64,000 nucleotides of DNA from Blumeriella jaapii (lineage: Eukaryota > Ascomycota > Leotiomycetes > Helotiales > Drepanopezizaceae), in the NCBI GenBank assembly GCA_009599575.1, contig VWND01000095.1:992001-1056000 (forward strand), given 5' to 3'. Below, piece after piece: positions 23,485 to 34,604 of the stretch. The stretch's first letter is position 1. Each line of letters begins with the position of its first letter. A program made the position numbers and the translations under genes. The notes under the pieces are model-generated. The model was not told where the DNA came from and made no database searches. It saw only the letters and a program-made list of their open reading frames with translations.

Positions 23485-24210
23485 ATGGACACTTGTACAT
23501 CACTCACCACTTTCCACCACACTTGTGGCCACGAGATCACACAAGATACGCACAACCCCGACTGCACCCTAGCAAGTCCAACAGTCGCCCCACGCCTCCC
23601 CCAGCAGACAACACCCGAGTGCATCCGAAGAGAGAGGACGCGGATCGACTACAGCGAGTGCGCCACCTGCGCCTCTGGGCAAGTCACGGGCCTGCCCATG
23701 CTCCCGGAACGGCGAAGTCGGCTCAGAACCGCCTTCCAAGCACGGACGGAGGAGCAGAACGCGGCCGACGAGCGAGCCCAGGTAGTCGAGCTCCAGCGGA
23801 CGAGCTGGTTCCCGGCCCGCGAGCAGGAGCTGCAAGACGACATCGAGAACGGCGTGTGGCCCGGGCGACGCACACACATCCTCGGCGAGGAGAGGTCGAG
23901 CAGCGCGCTGCTCGAGCGGGTGACGGGCACCGGTGCGGACTGCGTCTTCTGCCTGGAGGCGCTGCAGCCCAGCGGGGACGTCCGGCAGCTGGAATGTGGG
24001 CTCAGCTTCCATCGGGACTGCATCCGGACGTGGTTTGAAGAGGGTAAGAAGACCTGCCCCCTTGGCCGGGCAGAGTTCAAGGTCTGCGTCGTACCGAGCT
24101 TTGAGGCGCCTGTGGCGCCTTTGGAGTGGCTTGTGGAGCAGAATGCGCGATCGATTGAGGCCAACAGAGTGGCTTTCGCGAGCTTCGCAAATGCGTTTGG
24201 TAATGAGTAG
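23485..24210 (+). CDS. RING-type zinc finger protein
   Basis: This is a probable E3 ubiquitin ligase or RING adaptor of 241 aa in one exon. The start at 23485 (MDTCTSLTTFHHTCGHEITQ) is the first ATG of the frame; the frame is open upstream without one. An N-terminal HTCGH..C pattern resembles the small zinc-binding heads common in fungal RING proteins. The RING is near residues 150-197: CVFCLEALQPSGDVRQLECG, then LSFHRDCIRTWFEEGKKTCP, i.e. Cx2C, a long spacer, Cx(3)Hx2C and a final CP pair in which the last Cys is replaced (CPLGRAEF instead of CPxCR). The missing eighth ligand may weaken zinc binding. No membrane segment is present. The substrate is unknown. Confidence 0.8.
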   Translation: MDTCTSLTTFHHTCGHEITQDTHNPDCTLASPTVAPRLPQQTTPECIRRERTRIDYSECATCASGQVTGLPMLPERRSRLRTAFQARTEEQNAADERAQVVELQRTSWFPAREQELQDDIENGVWPGRRTHILGEERSSSALLERVTGTGADCVFCLEALQPSGDVRQLECGLSFHRDCIRTWFEEGKKTCPLGRAEFKVCVVPSFEAPVAPLEWLVEQNARSIEANRVAFASFANAFGNE

Positions 24211-24260
24211 TAGAGAAGGAGGCCTCTATTCGGACATGGCATGGGAGGATTTTTCTGAAC

Positions 24261-24634
24261 TTATGCAAAATTACATAGGGTCTCTGTCCCACTTGGGTTG
24301 GTTTAGCTACCAGATAGCTTTACTTTAGTAGAAGAAAGTACCTCAAAAAACAACCAAATCGAAAGCTTCTATTTTCTGCGGCAGTAAGAAAAGTCTAATA
24401 GTTGTAAAAACGTGAAATAACAAAATAAGCAAGCGGTGTACATAGCTTGTGCAAAATTGCATAAAATCTCTGTCCCACTTGGGTTGGTTTAACTACCAGA
24501 TAGCTTTACTTTAGTAAAAGAAAGTACCGCAAAAAAACAACCAAGTCGAAAGCTCCCATTCTCGGCGGCAGTGAGAAAAGTCTAATAGCTGTAAGAACGC
24601 GAGATGACAAAAAAAAAGCAAGCAGTGTACATAG
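24261..24634. repeat. Tandem duplication of about 187 bp with RIP-like asymmetry
   Basis: Two direct copies lie head to tail, 24261-24445 and 24447-24634, offset about 186-189 bp. They share blocks such as TCTCTGTCCCACTTGGGTTG and ACCAGATAGCTTTACTTTAG. Most differences are transitions, and in nearly all of them the first copy has T or A where the second has C or G. The remainder of the 24211-24849 gap shows nothing else. Confidence 0.85.
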
Positions 24635-24849
24635 GGGCTTGAAGATACCAAAGCAGGGGAAGCAGATATGTAAGAACAGAAAGTGAGCTTTTGTTATGAC
24701 GTCGTCTAGAAAGCACCCTAGTGTACATGCTCAGCATTTCTCTGTAAATATGCCACGACGAGACCTTGTCCCGCTCTACTCAACGCCTCTGCAAGACGCC
24801 ATTATTGGTTCCCAGCGACAGCCCTAGACTATAAGCATCATCTAGATTA

Positions 24850-27642
24850 TCATTCCTTGCCCTCATAGAGCTTAACCAGCGCAGGTCTAAACGCATCTAC
24901 CTTGGCAAAGTCCTCAATCTTGCACCTCATGTAGTCGAATGCGACGATAGCCACCTGATCTCTGCCCTCCTTTTCCATCACAGGGATCTTTTGGTATCGT
25001 TGCGAGAAGTGTGTTAACAAGATGCGTCGAGCGTTCATCCGCTGCCCAATATTCAGCGCCTCCGAAGTGGTGGAATGTTTCTTGACGAGAGCGTCGCCGC
25101 GAAGCTCATCGTCGAAGGTGGCTTCGTGAATAAGGAGAGTGGCATCTTTACCAATTTCGACAAATTTTTGCGACGGTCGGCAGTCACCTGAGTAGGCAAC
25201 TTTGAAGCCATTCGGGAAATTGAAGGCTACGGCTAGGGCGCCGTGGCAATGTTCGACTGCGCAGGCTTTTATGGATGAGAGGCCAGAGGCCTTGGTGGCT
25301 TCGGTCGAGAAAGCGTGGAAGTAGCCGCTGTCTCGCTCCATAGCAATTGGTTGAATTCTATCGAAGCCAAAATCTTCTACTTCCGAGAACTCTCGTAGGA
25401 ATTTGAGCATGGCGTTGTCGGATGCTACTATCAACGAGTTGTTTTTCGCCACCTCGGATGCTGCTGTAACGCGAGCCCACTCTCTGGCCACATTGACCGT
25501 ACCCAAGTGATGATCCGCGTGCAAATGGCTGATCCAGATCACTTTAAGGTTCTCCAGGATCTCGGGAGCCTCGTCACCGAAGACGCGCTGTATTTGTCCC
25601 AATGTATTCTCACCGCAGTCAAATAGGTAGTTACCGTATCCAGGCACTCGCAGTAACGTTGCCGCGACATTTCGATATTTGGAAGGCACCGATGAGCCGG
25701 TTCCCAAAGCGATCACCTCTGCGTCCTTGCAAGGTATGTCTTGCTGGGTCTCCTTGAGATGAGCTTGGAACCCCGAGCTCGATGTTACCTCGTGAGCCTT
25801 CTTCGCCAGCTCAATCACCCCTGGCAGACCTTCCTTGAAGACAGCATTGGTGTCAAGGTAAGGTACAACTCCCTTGTCTTGAAGCTCGACCCTTGGCTCC
25901 AGGGTCAAAGTAAGACCAATCCTCGCAGGGACATAAGGAACATCGTCTGTCGGTGACAAAGCAGGCTTGTTGTCAAACTTTGGTACAGGGAAACGTTCTG
26001 GATCCACCCGGTGCAGTCTGATAGCAGCCGCCGCCGGCGACTCCAGAGAGATGTAATTGGAGCAGCAATCCTTCGAAGAAACAATGTGCTTTATCTCATG
26101 ATGCTCTCGCATGAATTCCAGCAATCGAGAGTCCCCAGCAACACCAGGGCCCAGGATCCAGACTACCGCACCAATGCCGGACATGACATGACTTGAAGAC
26201 CACTCCGAACGAGCAAGCAACGGCGCAATGTAGGATGAATCCGGGAGCTCCATGATTCCAAAGCCGCCACCGTCAGTCCCCTTCCCCAAGACCATGTCGG
26301 GTGTTACAACGTTCCCGGCAGGTGTAGTGACTTCGATTCCATCGGCCAGCTGCCTGAACGCTGGTCCCGGAACAACGCCGAGCTCTTTTGCAACTACTGG
26401 GTTGAACTTCCCTCGTTGTGGGTGGTTCTTAATGAAGTAGCAGACCGTAGTTTTCGACGGTGTGGTCGGAGGCAAAGACTCGATCATCGCGCCCGGCCAG
26501 GGGTTTCTAACCAAAACGTCGATATCCGGGGTTGAAGGGCTCTCCGCGACTGTAGGGCCATGGTACCTCTCTACTTTACCCTCACTGTTTCTCACAAAGA
26601 TCACAGCGGGTCTCTGAACTTCTGAAAGCTTCAACGTCACGAGGGCATCCAGACGCCATTCCGATTGAAACATAGACGACACAACTGATCTTCTCATCTG
26701 GTCGTATCTATCCTCTGTCTCTGCAGGGGTTTCCGACAGCGCATCGGCTGACGTCGGAGCAGCTGGCTCCTCGTCAGAAAACTCTTCGTGGCTCCTCTTC
26801 CTCCGCTTCGGCGCCGTGGTCTCGGGCTCGACAGCGATAGCCCACACCTTAATACGATTATCTTTCCAGGTTGGTTCGAAGAGCGTGGTTGGATCGTCGG
26901 TCTTAGGTCTGAATTCGTTCGTGTACACCGGCATGCCTTTGCGGAAGACAAATCGTCTCGCGGTTGCAAGCAAATGTGTGAGATTTTGGCCTCCGTGTAT
27001 GTTGAGCCATTGCTTCTCGACAGCCTCAGCAAGTGGCAGCCCCTTCTTCTCCTTCTCCTTCTGGGCAACCTTCTTCTTCTCTTCCCATTGCGTAGTCACA
27101 ATATCAGCCAGGGTAAGAATCATGCCCAAGAGACCCCCAGCGTTTCCCCATCCAACGGTCCCTGTCAGAAAAATATCCGAGACCTTTGTCAGACCCAGCT
27201 TCCTCTGAACAGCCGCCCGCTGAGTGCCCTCTGCCACGTCCCCGATGATGTACCTCCTGTCGTCAAAATGTAGCAACAACGCCGTCCCGGGAGTGTCTGC
27301 GGTCGGCGTAGACAGGAAAGTGACGGAAGACTTCATCTTGGAAGCACTGCGCGATGCCGTCCAACTCTTCTCCGCGCTGCGGACGCTTTCCTCCTGGCTC
27401 GCCTCAAACCGGATGTAGTAATCAGCCCTGATGCGCTTCCCTCGCCAGACAATAGCTTGGTTGTCGAGTCTCGGTCCTGGGAACACTCGGTGGAGGAATA
27501 GAGGTTTGAGCAGCCACTTTCGCTTTATCTTGGGAGAAGGTAGGATGACGGCATGTGCCAATGCTTGACTCGACGTTGTCGTAAGATCCCTCGATTGTAA
27601 GATGAGGGGGCTCTTCACGCTGGGGAGGATCCGAGCGATCAT
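24850..27642 (-). CDS. TRZ1: tRNase Z, long form (tRNA 3'-end processing endonuclease)
   Basis: tRNase Z (ELAC2 type) removes 3' trailers from pre-tRNAs in nucleus and mitochondria. It is a single open frame of 930 aa from the ATG at 27642 (MIARILPSVKSPLILQSRDL); the frame is open further up without an ATG, and the basic, Ser/Thr-rich start would suit mitochondrial import. The N-terminal pseudo-nuclease half begins near residue 105 (VTFLSTPTADTPGTALLLHF). The C-terminal catalytic half has ALGTGSSVPSKYRNVAATLL, LFDCGENTLGQIQRVFGDEA, the metal-binding SHLHADHHLG (HxHxDH), the conserved AYSGDCRPS, a LLIHEATFDDEL block and LLTHFSQRYQKIPV near the end. All expected motifs are intact. Its last 25 residues continue past the catalytic core, as usual. 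Confidence 0.95.
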   Translation of the reverse strand: MIARILPSVKSPLILQSRDLTTTSSQALAHAVILPSPKIKRKWLLKPLFLHRVFPGPRLDNQAIVWRGKRIRADYYIRFEASQEESVRSAEKSWTASRSASKMKSSVTFLSTPTADTPGTALLLHFDDRRYIIGDVAEGTQRAAVQRKLGLTKVSDIFLTGTVGWGNAGGLLGMILTLADIVTTQWEEKKKVAQKEKEKKGLPLAEAVEKQWLNIHGGQNLTHLLATARRFVFRKGMPVYTNEFRPKTDDPTTLFEPTWKDNRIKVWAIAVEPETTAPKRRKRSHEEFSDEEPAAPTSADALSETPAETEDRYDQMRRSVVSSMFQSEWRLDALVTLKLSEVQRPAVIFVRNSEGKVERYHGPTVAESPSTPDIDVLVRNPWPGAMIESLPPTTPSKTTVCYFIKNHPQRGKFNPVVAKELGVVPGPAFRQLADGIEVTTPAGNVVTPDMVLGKGTDGGGFGIMELPDSSYIAPLLARSEWSSSHVMSGIGAVVWILGPGVAGDSRLLEFMREHHEIKHIVSSKDCCSNYISLESPAAAAIRLHRVDPERFPVPKFDNKPALSPTDDVPYVPARIGLTLTLEPRVELQDKGVVPYLDTNAVFKEGLPGVIELAKKAHEVTSSSGFQAHLKETQQDIPCKDAEVIALGTGSSVPSKYRNVAATLLRVPGYGNYLFDCGENTLGQIQRVFGDEAPEILENLKVIWISHLHADHHLGTVNVAREWARVTAASEVAKNNSLIVASDNAMLKFLREFSEVEDFGFDRIQPIAMERDSGYFHAFSTEATKASGLSSIKACAVEHCHGALAVAFNFPNGFKVAYSGDCRPSQKFVEIGKDATLLIHEATFDDELRGDALVKKHSTTSEALNIGQRMNARRILLTHFSQRYQKIPVMEKEGRDQVAIVAFDYMRCKIEDFAKVDAFRPALVKLYEGKE

Positions 27643-28304
27643 GGACGTCGGTTTCACGGGCTGACTTGATTTCGAGAGTCGCTTTCCTCAGAAAAATTTC
27701 GGGTTCAGACGCCTTGCCGCGCCAAGACTTTAAGTTGATCTCAGCCTTGCGAGCGATAGTATGTACTGTACTTAGATGAGGGTGTTGGTACTTGAACATA
27801 TGCGACAGTTGGTTTGTTAGGTAGTAGAGAATTCTCGGAATGTACCGTAGGTAGTTATTACCTTCTGAAATGATGTTTCTCAAATCGAAGAAGCAGGTCC
27901 GCCGAGGCCCGTAAAGGCATGTGACCCGCCATGGTTTCGACCAACTGGAGGCAGATCCAGCTTTCACAAGTAAGTATCACCTTGCGAGTACTTCTCAGCA
28001 TGTTGTAATCACATACAGAGACAGGCATAGAGACATGGAATACTTTCTCAAGAAGAATAAGTAGTAGCATTCGAGGTTTGTGAAATTTTTCTATCATACC
28101 GAGCACCGCTGTCCATCAATTCGCGAACCCATAGTCTCTAGAAACACCAGGAGCGAAGTGTCGTGGCTTTTCCGTAGTCAAGCAACCTAAGCATCCCCGA
28201 TACCTTGAACCAACAACTTGGATGAATCCAAGTATGAAAACCCTCCCTTCGCCCAGACGCCGTCATTGATGCATTATTTATACCTTGAACCACTCCGTCC
28301 CTGC
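27643..28304. other. Intergenic between tRNase Z and the LAMMER kinase
   Basis: The stretch holds the tRNase Z promoter and the kinase 3' region. An open frame continues the tRNase Z frame upstream and overlaps small frames, but none has a good start or homology. Confidence 0.4.
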
Positions 28305-30657
28305 TCAACGATATCCATTATGTCGTGATGTGGGCATGGCAGCGGTGGCAGCAGCTTGTGCTTGGAGTCTGTCGACCCGGATCTTTGCAGCTTCTGTACC
28401 ATCATCTGGCGCAGCTGGCTCCTTAAACCAGGGATGCTGGAGAGCCTGCTTGGCGGTGATCCGATCCACTGGGTCGTAGATGAAGATCTTCTCCAGCAAA
28501 TCAAGAAAGTTCCTACAAAACTTGTTGCTATCGGGAATGATTTCCTGGACAGAGGTTAGCATCTCGTCCCCGAGAGGGGTAGGTCCAGAGCAGCTTACGG
28601 TCAAATGCTTCATAGCTTTGACAAAGCGTCGCGAGGCTCTGGTCGTATCAGGCTGTGGGTAATCAAGCTTTAAGCGCTTGAAGAATCTGTGTTGTAATTA
28701 GCATTGGGATAAGAATTATACGTCGGGGGCAAATACTTGGCAGCGGGGTTCCCTCCATTACGCTTTGCCATGGAATTGACGGATTGGATAAGATGGGTGT
28801 CGAGTCTTCTCCCGCAAACGCTCTCCATCATAGCCAAATGTTCCAAGTTGTCATGCGTTTGGAACAGGGCATCACCAGTGAAGAACTCTACAAGAATGCA
28901 GCCGATACTCCATATGTCGCATGGGAACGACCACCCAAGTCCAAGGATGATTTCCGGTGCCCGATAGTGGCGAGTGGACACGACTGAAGAGTGGTACTCG
29001 TCCTGGAACGTAGCGGAGCCGAAATCGATCAGACGAATCTCAGTATCAAGAAGGACCTTCCGTTGCATAGCCTGGCGGTTGACTGTTGTTGAGGACGAGG
29101 GGATCTTGCGGCTGTAGGTAAACGCCTGGTATGCGCTATCGCACAAGAGAATATTTTCCGGCTTCAGATCAGTGTGGATCAGATTGAGGTCATGCAAGAC
29201 TGTGTCAAATTAGCCTGTGGTCCCCAAATCAAGGATCAAGAGCATCTTGGGATTTACTGACAAGCAACACTCGTGAACAATTGCCGGGCGAAGCTCTGAA
29301 TCTGGCTGTTGGGAAAGGGCACAAAAGAGTTTCCTTTCAGGAAGTCAAACACACTCTGGCCAAGCAAGTCCATGACAATGCAGATATGACCACGATAGTC
29401 AAAACAGTCTCTGAGATGTATGCATCGGTTCCGGTTCTCTTTGTCGTTCGCCTTCAGCGTTGCCAGTACCCGGAGCTCTATCCGTGAGGCATCTCGGTAT
29501 TTTTGAACAGAGCGAATGATCTTGATGGCTACCGGTTTCTTGCTCTGACGGTCTCTGGCTTGTACCACTTTTCCAAAAGTTCCTTGGCCGAGGAGCTTGT
29601 GGACTTGGTCTGTACGTTGGTCAGCATAATGGTCCGCGTCGAGTGCGGGTGCTTTGACATACATCGCTCAGTCAGATCGGTGTCTGGTACCACGATATAA
29701 TGACCGTCATCGTCATCGACCTTAGTGTTCTTGGTATACGAGTTCTGAGTCTGGTCAGTGTGTGCTCTGTTCGGCAAATGGAGGATGATTCTCACATCCG
29801 CAACCTGCTTGACCTGGACGTCTGCAGCCTTTATTGGGGGTTTGGGTGGGGGTTTGTAATTCATAAAGGCATCCCCGTTGACCTCTAACTCTTTCCTCTT
29901 GGCCTCGTTGGTCGTTTGCAGCCGCGTCGTTTGTCTCTTCCTCTTGGTACCGGTCTGGGCGCGCCACCTCGTACCCATGTTGCCCATTTGATGAGTGCGA
30001 GCCCAGGGAGGTAGCGGCTGTGGTGTGTACGGCAGATGTCGTGCGGTCCGTTGAAGCAGATCCTGAGGTGGTGGTGTCCTTGTAGTCAGGACTGGCATTG
30101 TTTGGGTAAGGGGCATCGAGGTGATACACCGGATCGTAGGGCCCAAGGTCATCCACCCTCCTCTTCTTGTTGGTATGTCTGTTATTTGCCGCAGCGACCG
30201 TACGAGCGGCTTGCGTGCTCGCACTTATAGGGCCCGCCGGCTCGGGGCTGGGGGTATCGTCGATGACAATGACCTCCGAGGGAAGGCCATTCTCGTAGAA
30301 TTTTTTCCAATCCGGCCCGCGGGGCTCGCGCGACCGCTGTCGCTTCTTGGAACTCGATTTCGCGCCCGCGGGCACAGCGGCGGAGGCAGGCATCGCGGCC
30401 GACCTTGTCTCGAGTCTTGGGGGAGAGGGTGTATCGTTGGGGTTGGGGTTGGGGTAGGAGGGGTCGGGTACACCGATGTTATTCGCTGGGGTGCCGTGAC
30501 TCGATGGCGTGGGAAAGGTGTAGGATGCCCCCAAGCGGCTGCCGCCGTTCAAGAGACTGCTATTGTTTGCTCGGTAACCGCTGTTCGGTTGGTAGTTTTG
30601 ATGATGAGGGTAGCCGTAGTTATGGTGAGGCGGAGGCAAGGTCGAAGGCGTCGACAT
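28305..30657 (-). CDS. KNS1: LAMMER (CLK-type) dual-specificity protein kinase
   Basis: LAMMER kinases phosphorylate SR-type splicing factors and affect growth and development in fungi (KNS1, lkh1). Seven exons (30031-30657, 29796-29954, 29663-29750, 29262-29609, 28737-29199, 28599-28686, 28305-28544) give 670 aa. The N-terminal 300 residues are Pro/Ser/Asn-rich with [11 protein letters not shown] and NKKRRVDD basic patches, likely nuclear signals. The kinase domain has the glycine loop [12 protein letters not shown], catalytic Lys in [26 protein letters not shown], and the signature [15 protein letters not shown]. The start at 30657 is the first ATG. The first intron (29955-30030) is the least certain: it has a GTACAC donor and is placed to restore frame before [20 protein letters not shown]. 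The other junctions fit conserved blocks. Confidence 0.93.
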
Positions 30658-32938
30658 TGCACGGTGTTACGAAGTGGTCTGTTGCGAACCCGGAGAGTTC
30701 TCGGTGTGTCGTCGACTAGCGGGCGGGACGATGTCTGTTTTGTCGGGATGTGTGAATTGCAGCGTGCGGACCGGAACGATCTGGCTATGCTGTGGCCGGC
30801 AGCATTGATTCCACCGTCGTGCCGACGCGGATGGATCTGATGTCGAGGCGATTGGGCTTGCGCGGGTTCGTTCGTGGAGTTCAGGATCGACGTCGCCAAC
30901 GGGGCAGGGGCAGCGCCTGGAGCGGAGAAGACGGTGGAGAGCTGGATGGCTGGATGGCTGCTGGGACTCGGGGCGGTAGGGATGGCGATGTGTTCGCAGC
31001 CCGACCGTATCATTCCCAGTGCGAGTGGGAGATGGTGGACTCTTGTCAGTTGTGGTTGTGGTTGGGGTTGTGGTTGCGGATGCGGATGCGGTTGCGTTGT
31101 TGAACGTGGACCTGAGGTGTCGGCTCGCTCCTCACGCCCACCTCCGTAAGCGAGTGCCGGCGCAGGCTAATGGCCGTGCGTGTGTTCCCGTCTGCTCCGC
31201 TCTCCAGCATTGTGGGTGAGAGGTGAAAGAGAGTGTGTGATGATGGAGTGACTGAGTGAGTCTGACTGCGTGACTGACCGAACTGACAACCTGACTACCT
31301 GACTACCTGACTATCTGACTACTGACTGCGTTGGGCTTTTCGAGAAATCCTTCCCATCATGGCTGGCCCGTATGATCATCTGGGTTTCGGTAGAGCTGTA
31401 TACCTTCAATTCACCTCCATCCGCGCTAGGGACTGTTTGTTTATCTCGGCCTTCCTTCCCTCGCCGCGTTTCCCCTCGATTTCATAATTGGGAGGTAGGT
31501 AAAGCACCTCAGAGACGCCATCGTACTCGCTATTATTGTACAGTACAGAACAGTACTGTACTGTACTGTACATCGTCACGCGTGATTGATCCTTCTCTCA
31601 CCTTCCCCCTTCCCCCTCCCCCTCCCACTTCCCCCCCCATCCGTGCTAACAAGCTCAGCTGCCCAGACCCAGAAGCCGAGCTCTCATGTTCCTGTGGGTG
31701 TGATGCCACCAGCGGGCGTGGATCGCCTCACTCATCACTTGATACCTACGGCATGTACAGTAGGTAGGTAGGTAGGTAGGGACGTAGGTAGGTAAGTAGG
31801 GACATAGGTACTGTAGGTAAATACATACATACATGCATACAGACGTACGTCGGCCAGCCGTCCCCTCCATCACCAGTACCGTGGCCCTGACGAGAATCAA
31901 GATCCGAGAAGGAACGTTGCCGGGACATTGTCACTCAATCGCAACGCATTCGGCTTGCACAAGAGACTCTTCTCTTCTTCTACCCCATGTACGATAATAG
32001 CCTTCCCTCCCTCCTCTCCACTCGGGACCTTGCTGGCCTGAACCTTGATTACGCGTGGCGTGGTTGCGTCGTTGCGTCGTTGCCTCCCCCTCCCTCACAC
32101 TTGGAAGGGTTTGTACAGTACAGTACTGTATAACAAGTGGCAAATATCGCAGACGTGCAAAACAGTGGCCGTCTCACGTTGATAATTCTCCATGAATCTC
32201 GAGATCTCATCGCCGGAGCCAGAAACATCTCGATGCGCCGAATGCATCCCAACCTTGCTGGCGAGATGGCGAAAGCTTGACACGCTGAATCGCTGGCTGA
32301 TATTAACCGTGCAGATCCGTCGCATAGTGCTCGGCTTCGGGAATGTTGCCGTTGCGGAGGAACCAGAGGACAACACTACACACACAGTACTGAATCTGGA
32401 CGGCACACACGTGATAGCTTCTCCACGGCCGGGTCATTCATTGGCTTGAGATACACATGTCGGACTGTCCACCAGCATGAAAGGGACAAAGTAGAAGCCA
32501 TCTCAAATGAAGCGATGGGGCGTCAGTCCAAGATCGTGTTAGGCATATCGTTAGGCATTTCGTGTTAGGCATATCGTGTTAGGCATATCGTGAGGCAAAT
32601 CGCAAAGATATCAATCATCTGACCGGCACGATTGTATGTAGTGACGATCTGGCAACAAAGGGAAGATGGCTCATTGATCAAGGGAGGAAAATCATTGGCT
32701 GGTGATCATCCTTGGTCGGTCTCGAAATCCCAGGACCTCTCTCACATCCTCCTGCGGTGGAGTTCTTGGTCTGCTCTATCCCCGGACACAACCGCCCATC
32801 TAAAATAGCGCCGTTCTGAAATGCTTCGTAATTGCCGCGGGCAACGCTGCATTGGGACCACCGCACACGTTTTTTAGCATATCCACAGAGAACCTGGAGA
32901 TGCATAAGTCTCGTTCCGTTGGGCACACCGAGTCTCAC
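30658..32938. other. 2.3 kb without a supported gene; microsatellites
   Basis: Upstream of the kinase start and downstream of the sideroflexin stop. It contains a CTGACTAC-type tandem run (about 31278-31328), a TACTGTACTGTACTGTAC run (about 31537-31572), GTAGGTAGGTAG runs (31759-31812) and four GTTAGGCATATCGT units at 32537-32594. Open frames here are short, lack motifs and do not splice into anything recognisable. Confidence 0.5.
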
Positions 32939-34139
32939 TCAGATGCCTCGATTGAACACAATCTTCCCATCCTCTCCACCCTTGCCCCAGAACTCCTCTT
33001 CCAGACTCGAAGCATCAACAGCTTGTCTTTGAGGGAAAGCCGCAAGAGCCAGTGGCAAAGCAAACAGACTCGTGGCAAAGATCAGGCCAACATTGACCGG
33101 TACCGTCAGTCTAGGGTTTCGTTTCAGCCATTCTTGCTTCTGCAGTCGGATCAAGATCAAAGGTGGGATAGCCATGACCGGAGTGCTGTTCAGAACCCTA
33201 CTGATAGCAGTCTCGCCGACCGCTAGAGTAGCAGCCTTCTTGCTCTTGCCCAGCGAGGCTACAGCTGATTCAGACTGGCCCTCCTCAGCCAGCTTGGCCT
33301 TGTCTGTCTCTGACAGGACTGGGTAAACGTCGATTCCTTGTCTGATCTCCTCCCCGCGCATCAGGAACACGTTCAGAGCGCCCGCACTTGCAACTGCAGC
33401 GAAGGGTACGAGTCTTGAGAGGACCATCTTTGTAGCGGGGGTGACCCGCTTCAGTCGTGGGAGGAGAGCGTTGAGTCCAAGTGCTACTGAGCAGGAGGCT
33501 CCGACGGCGAGGAAGTATGATTGTGTGATTTTGGAGGTAGATAGAGGGGTGGACTTGTTCGCGTTTGCATTGTTGATTGCAACATTGAGGGATTGGTTCG
33601 TGATTTGCCAGAGCAGCATTCCGGTCGTCTGCCATTAGTTAGCATCGAGGACCCAAGCTCACCAATTCACTTACTCCAAGCCCAGGCGTGAGCATGCCCG
33701 CCGTAACCACCAAGTTCGAAAAGACGAAGCATGACATTCGGAAAGGTAGAAAGACTGGCTTGCCCGTGTCTACAGTCCGTCAATACCAATCGCGCTTTGC
33801 ATCGCCGCAGCACCTACCTGGGTGCAATGTCGAGTCCACAATCTTTTTGGCCTTCCACAGCTCCCCATTCATCTCCTTGATCTGGCCCTGCTTGTATCCC
33901 GCGACCAGACTCTTCGCATGTTCCAGGCCGGCTTTGCTCACCAGCAATGTCCTGCCGAAGGTCAGCACTTGCCGACCAAAGCTGCTCCCAGGACTGGAGC
34001 GCTCTCGCAGAAAGCACACATCTAATCATTCTCACCTCGGATCTGAAATATCGGCTGAATGGCGCACTCGTCCCCAGTAGGTGCTCAAGTCATATTGCGA
34101 CGCGGGTAGCTCGCGCCCACCTGGGAGAGAGGCCGACAT
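32939..34139 (-). CDS. FSF1: Sideroflexin (mitochondrial serine/tricarboxylate carrier family)
   Basis: Sideroflexins are inner mitochondrial membrane proteins; animal SFXN1 imports serine for one-carbon metabolism. Four exons (34036-34139, 33818-33951, 33675-33769, 32939-33628) give 340 aa, close to the family norm. The N-terminus MSASLPGGRELPASQYDLST leads to YWGRVRHSADISDPRTLLVS, a family hallmark. Also visible are WKAKKIVDSTLHPDTGKPVF, PFRMSCFVFSNLVVTAGMLT, GMLLWQITNQSLNVAINNAN and a C-terminal LFALPLALAAFPQRQ. The HPDTG-type motif is the conserved sideroflexin signature. The start at 34139 is the only ATG that joins in frame to the spliced second exon. Nothing is unusual. Confidence 0.95.
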
Positions 34140-34604
34140 TGCGGTAGCTGACGATTGCGGAGGTCTACGTTGTAGAGAAGCCGCAGTCCAAGTACCAATG
34201 CACAAGTCGAGATCTTCCGGGCTTAGCTGCCCCTCGTCAATGTCGCGAAATCGACGCGTAAGTACAGATACTGTACTGTACTGTAGGTACGGAAATAGAG
34301 CAAGGGCGAGTTTGTCTGATCAGTCGAGAACGGAAATTTTCTGAATTGACTCCGACCTCGCTCTCGCTTCTCTTTAGCCCTGTAGACCCCTGGGTAAGAG
34401 TATTCAGAGCTTAATTATAGTCTCACTATTGACTTTCTGATATCGATAAAGTCGAGATCTCGCCCACCAACAAAGACCGGGAGACACTTGACTCTTTTTG
34501 TTTTCGTGCTGCTCTACCTGCGCCCGGCGTAGTGAATCCCAGCGGGATATTTTTCTATCACCAACATATACCCAGGTATCCTTCTTTCTCCCATCAAATT
34601 TCGT

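Noticed and set aside
30700..32450. Additional genes in the 31-32 kb gap
   Set aside because: All frames are short, several arise from CTGACTAC, GGTA or GTAC simple repeats, and none shows family motifs or splices to a neighbour.
34569..34575. TACCCAG as the tRNA 5' acceptor strand
   Set aside because: It pairs with CTGGGTC at six positions, but splicing from it to 34666 loses bases 8-10, whereas the 34605 strand gives an exact 73-nt tRNA.
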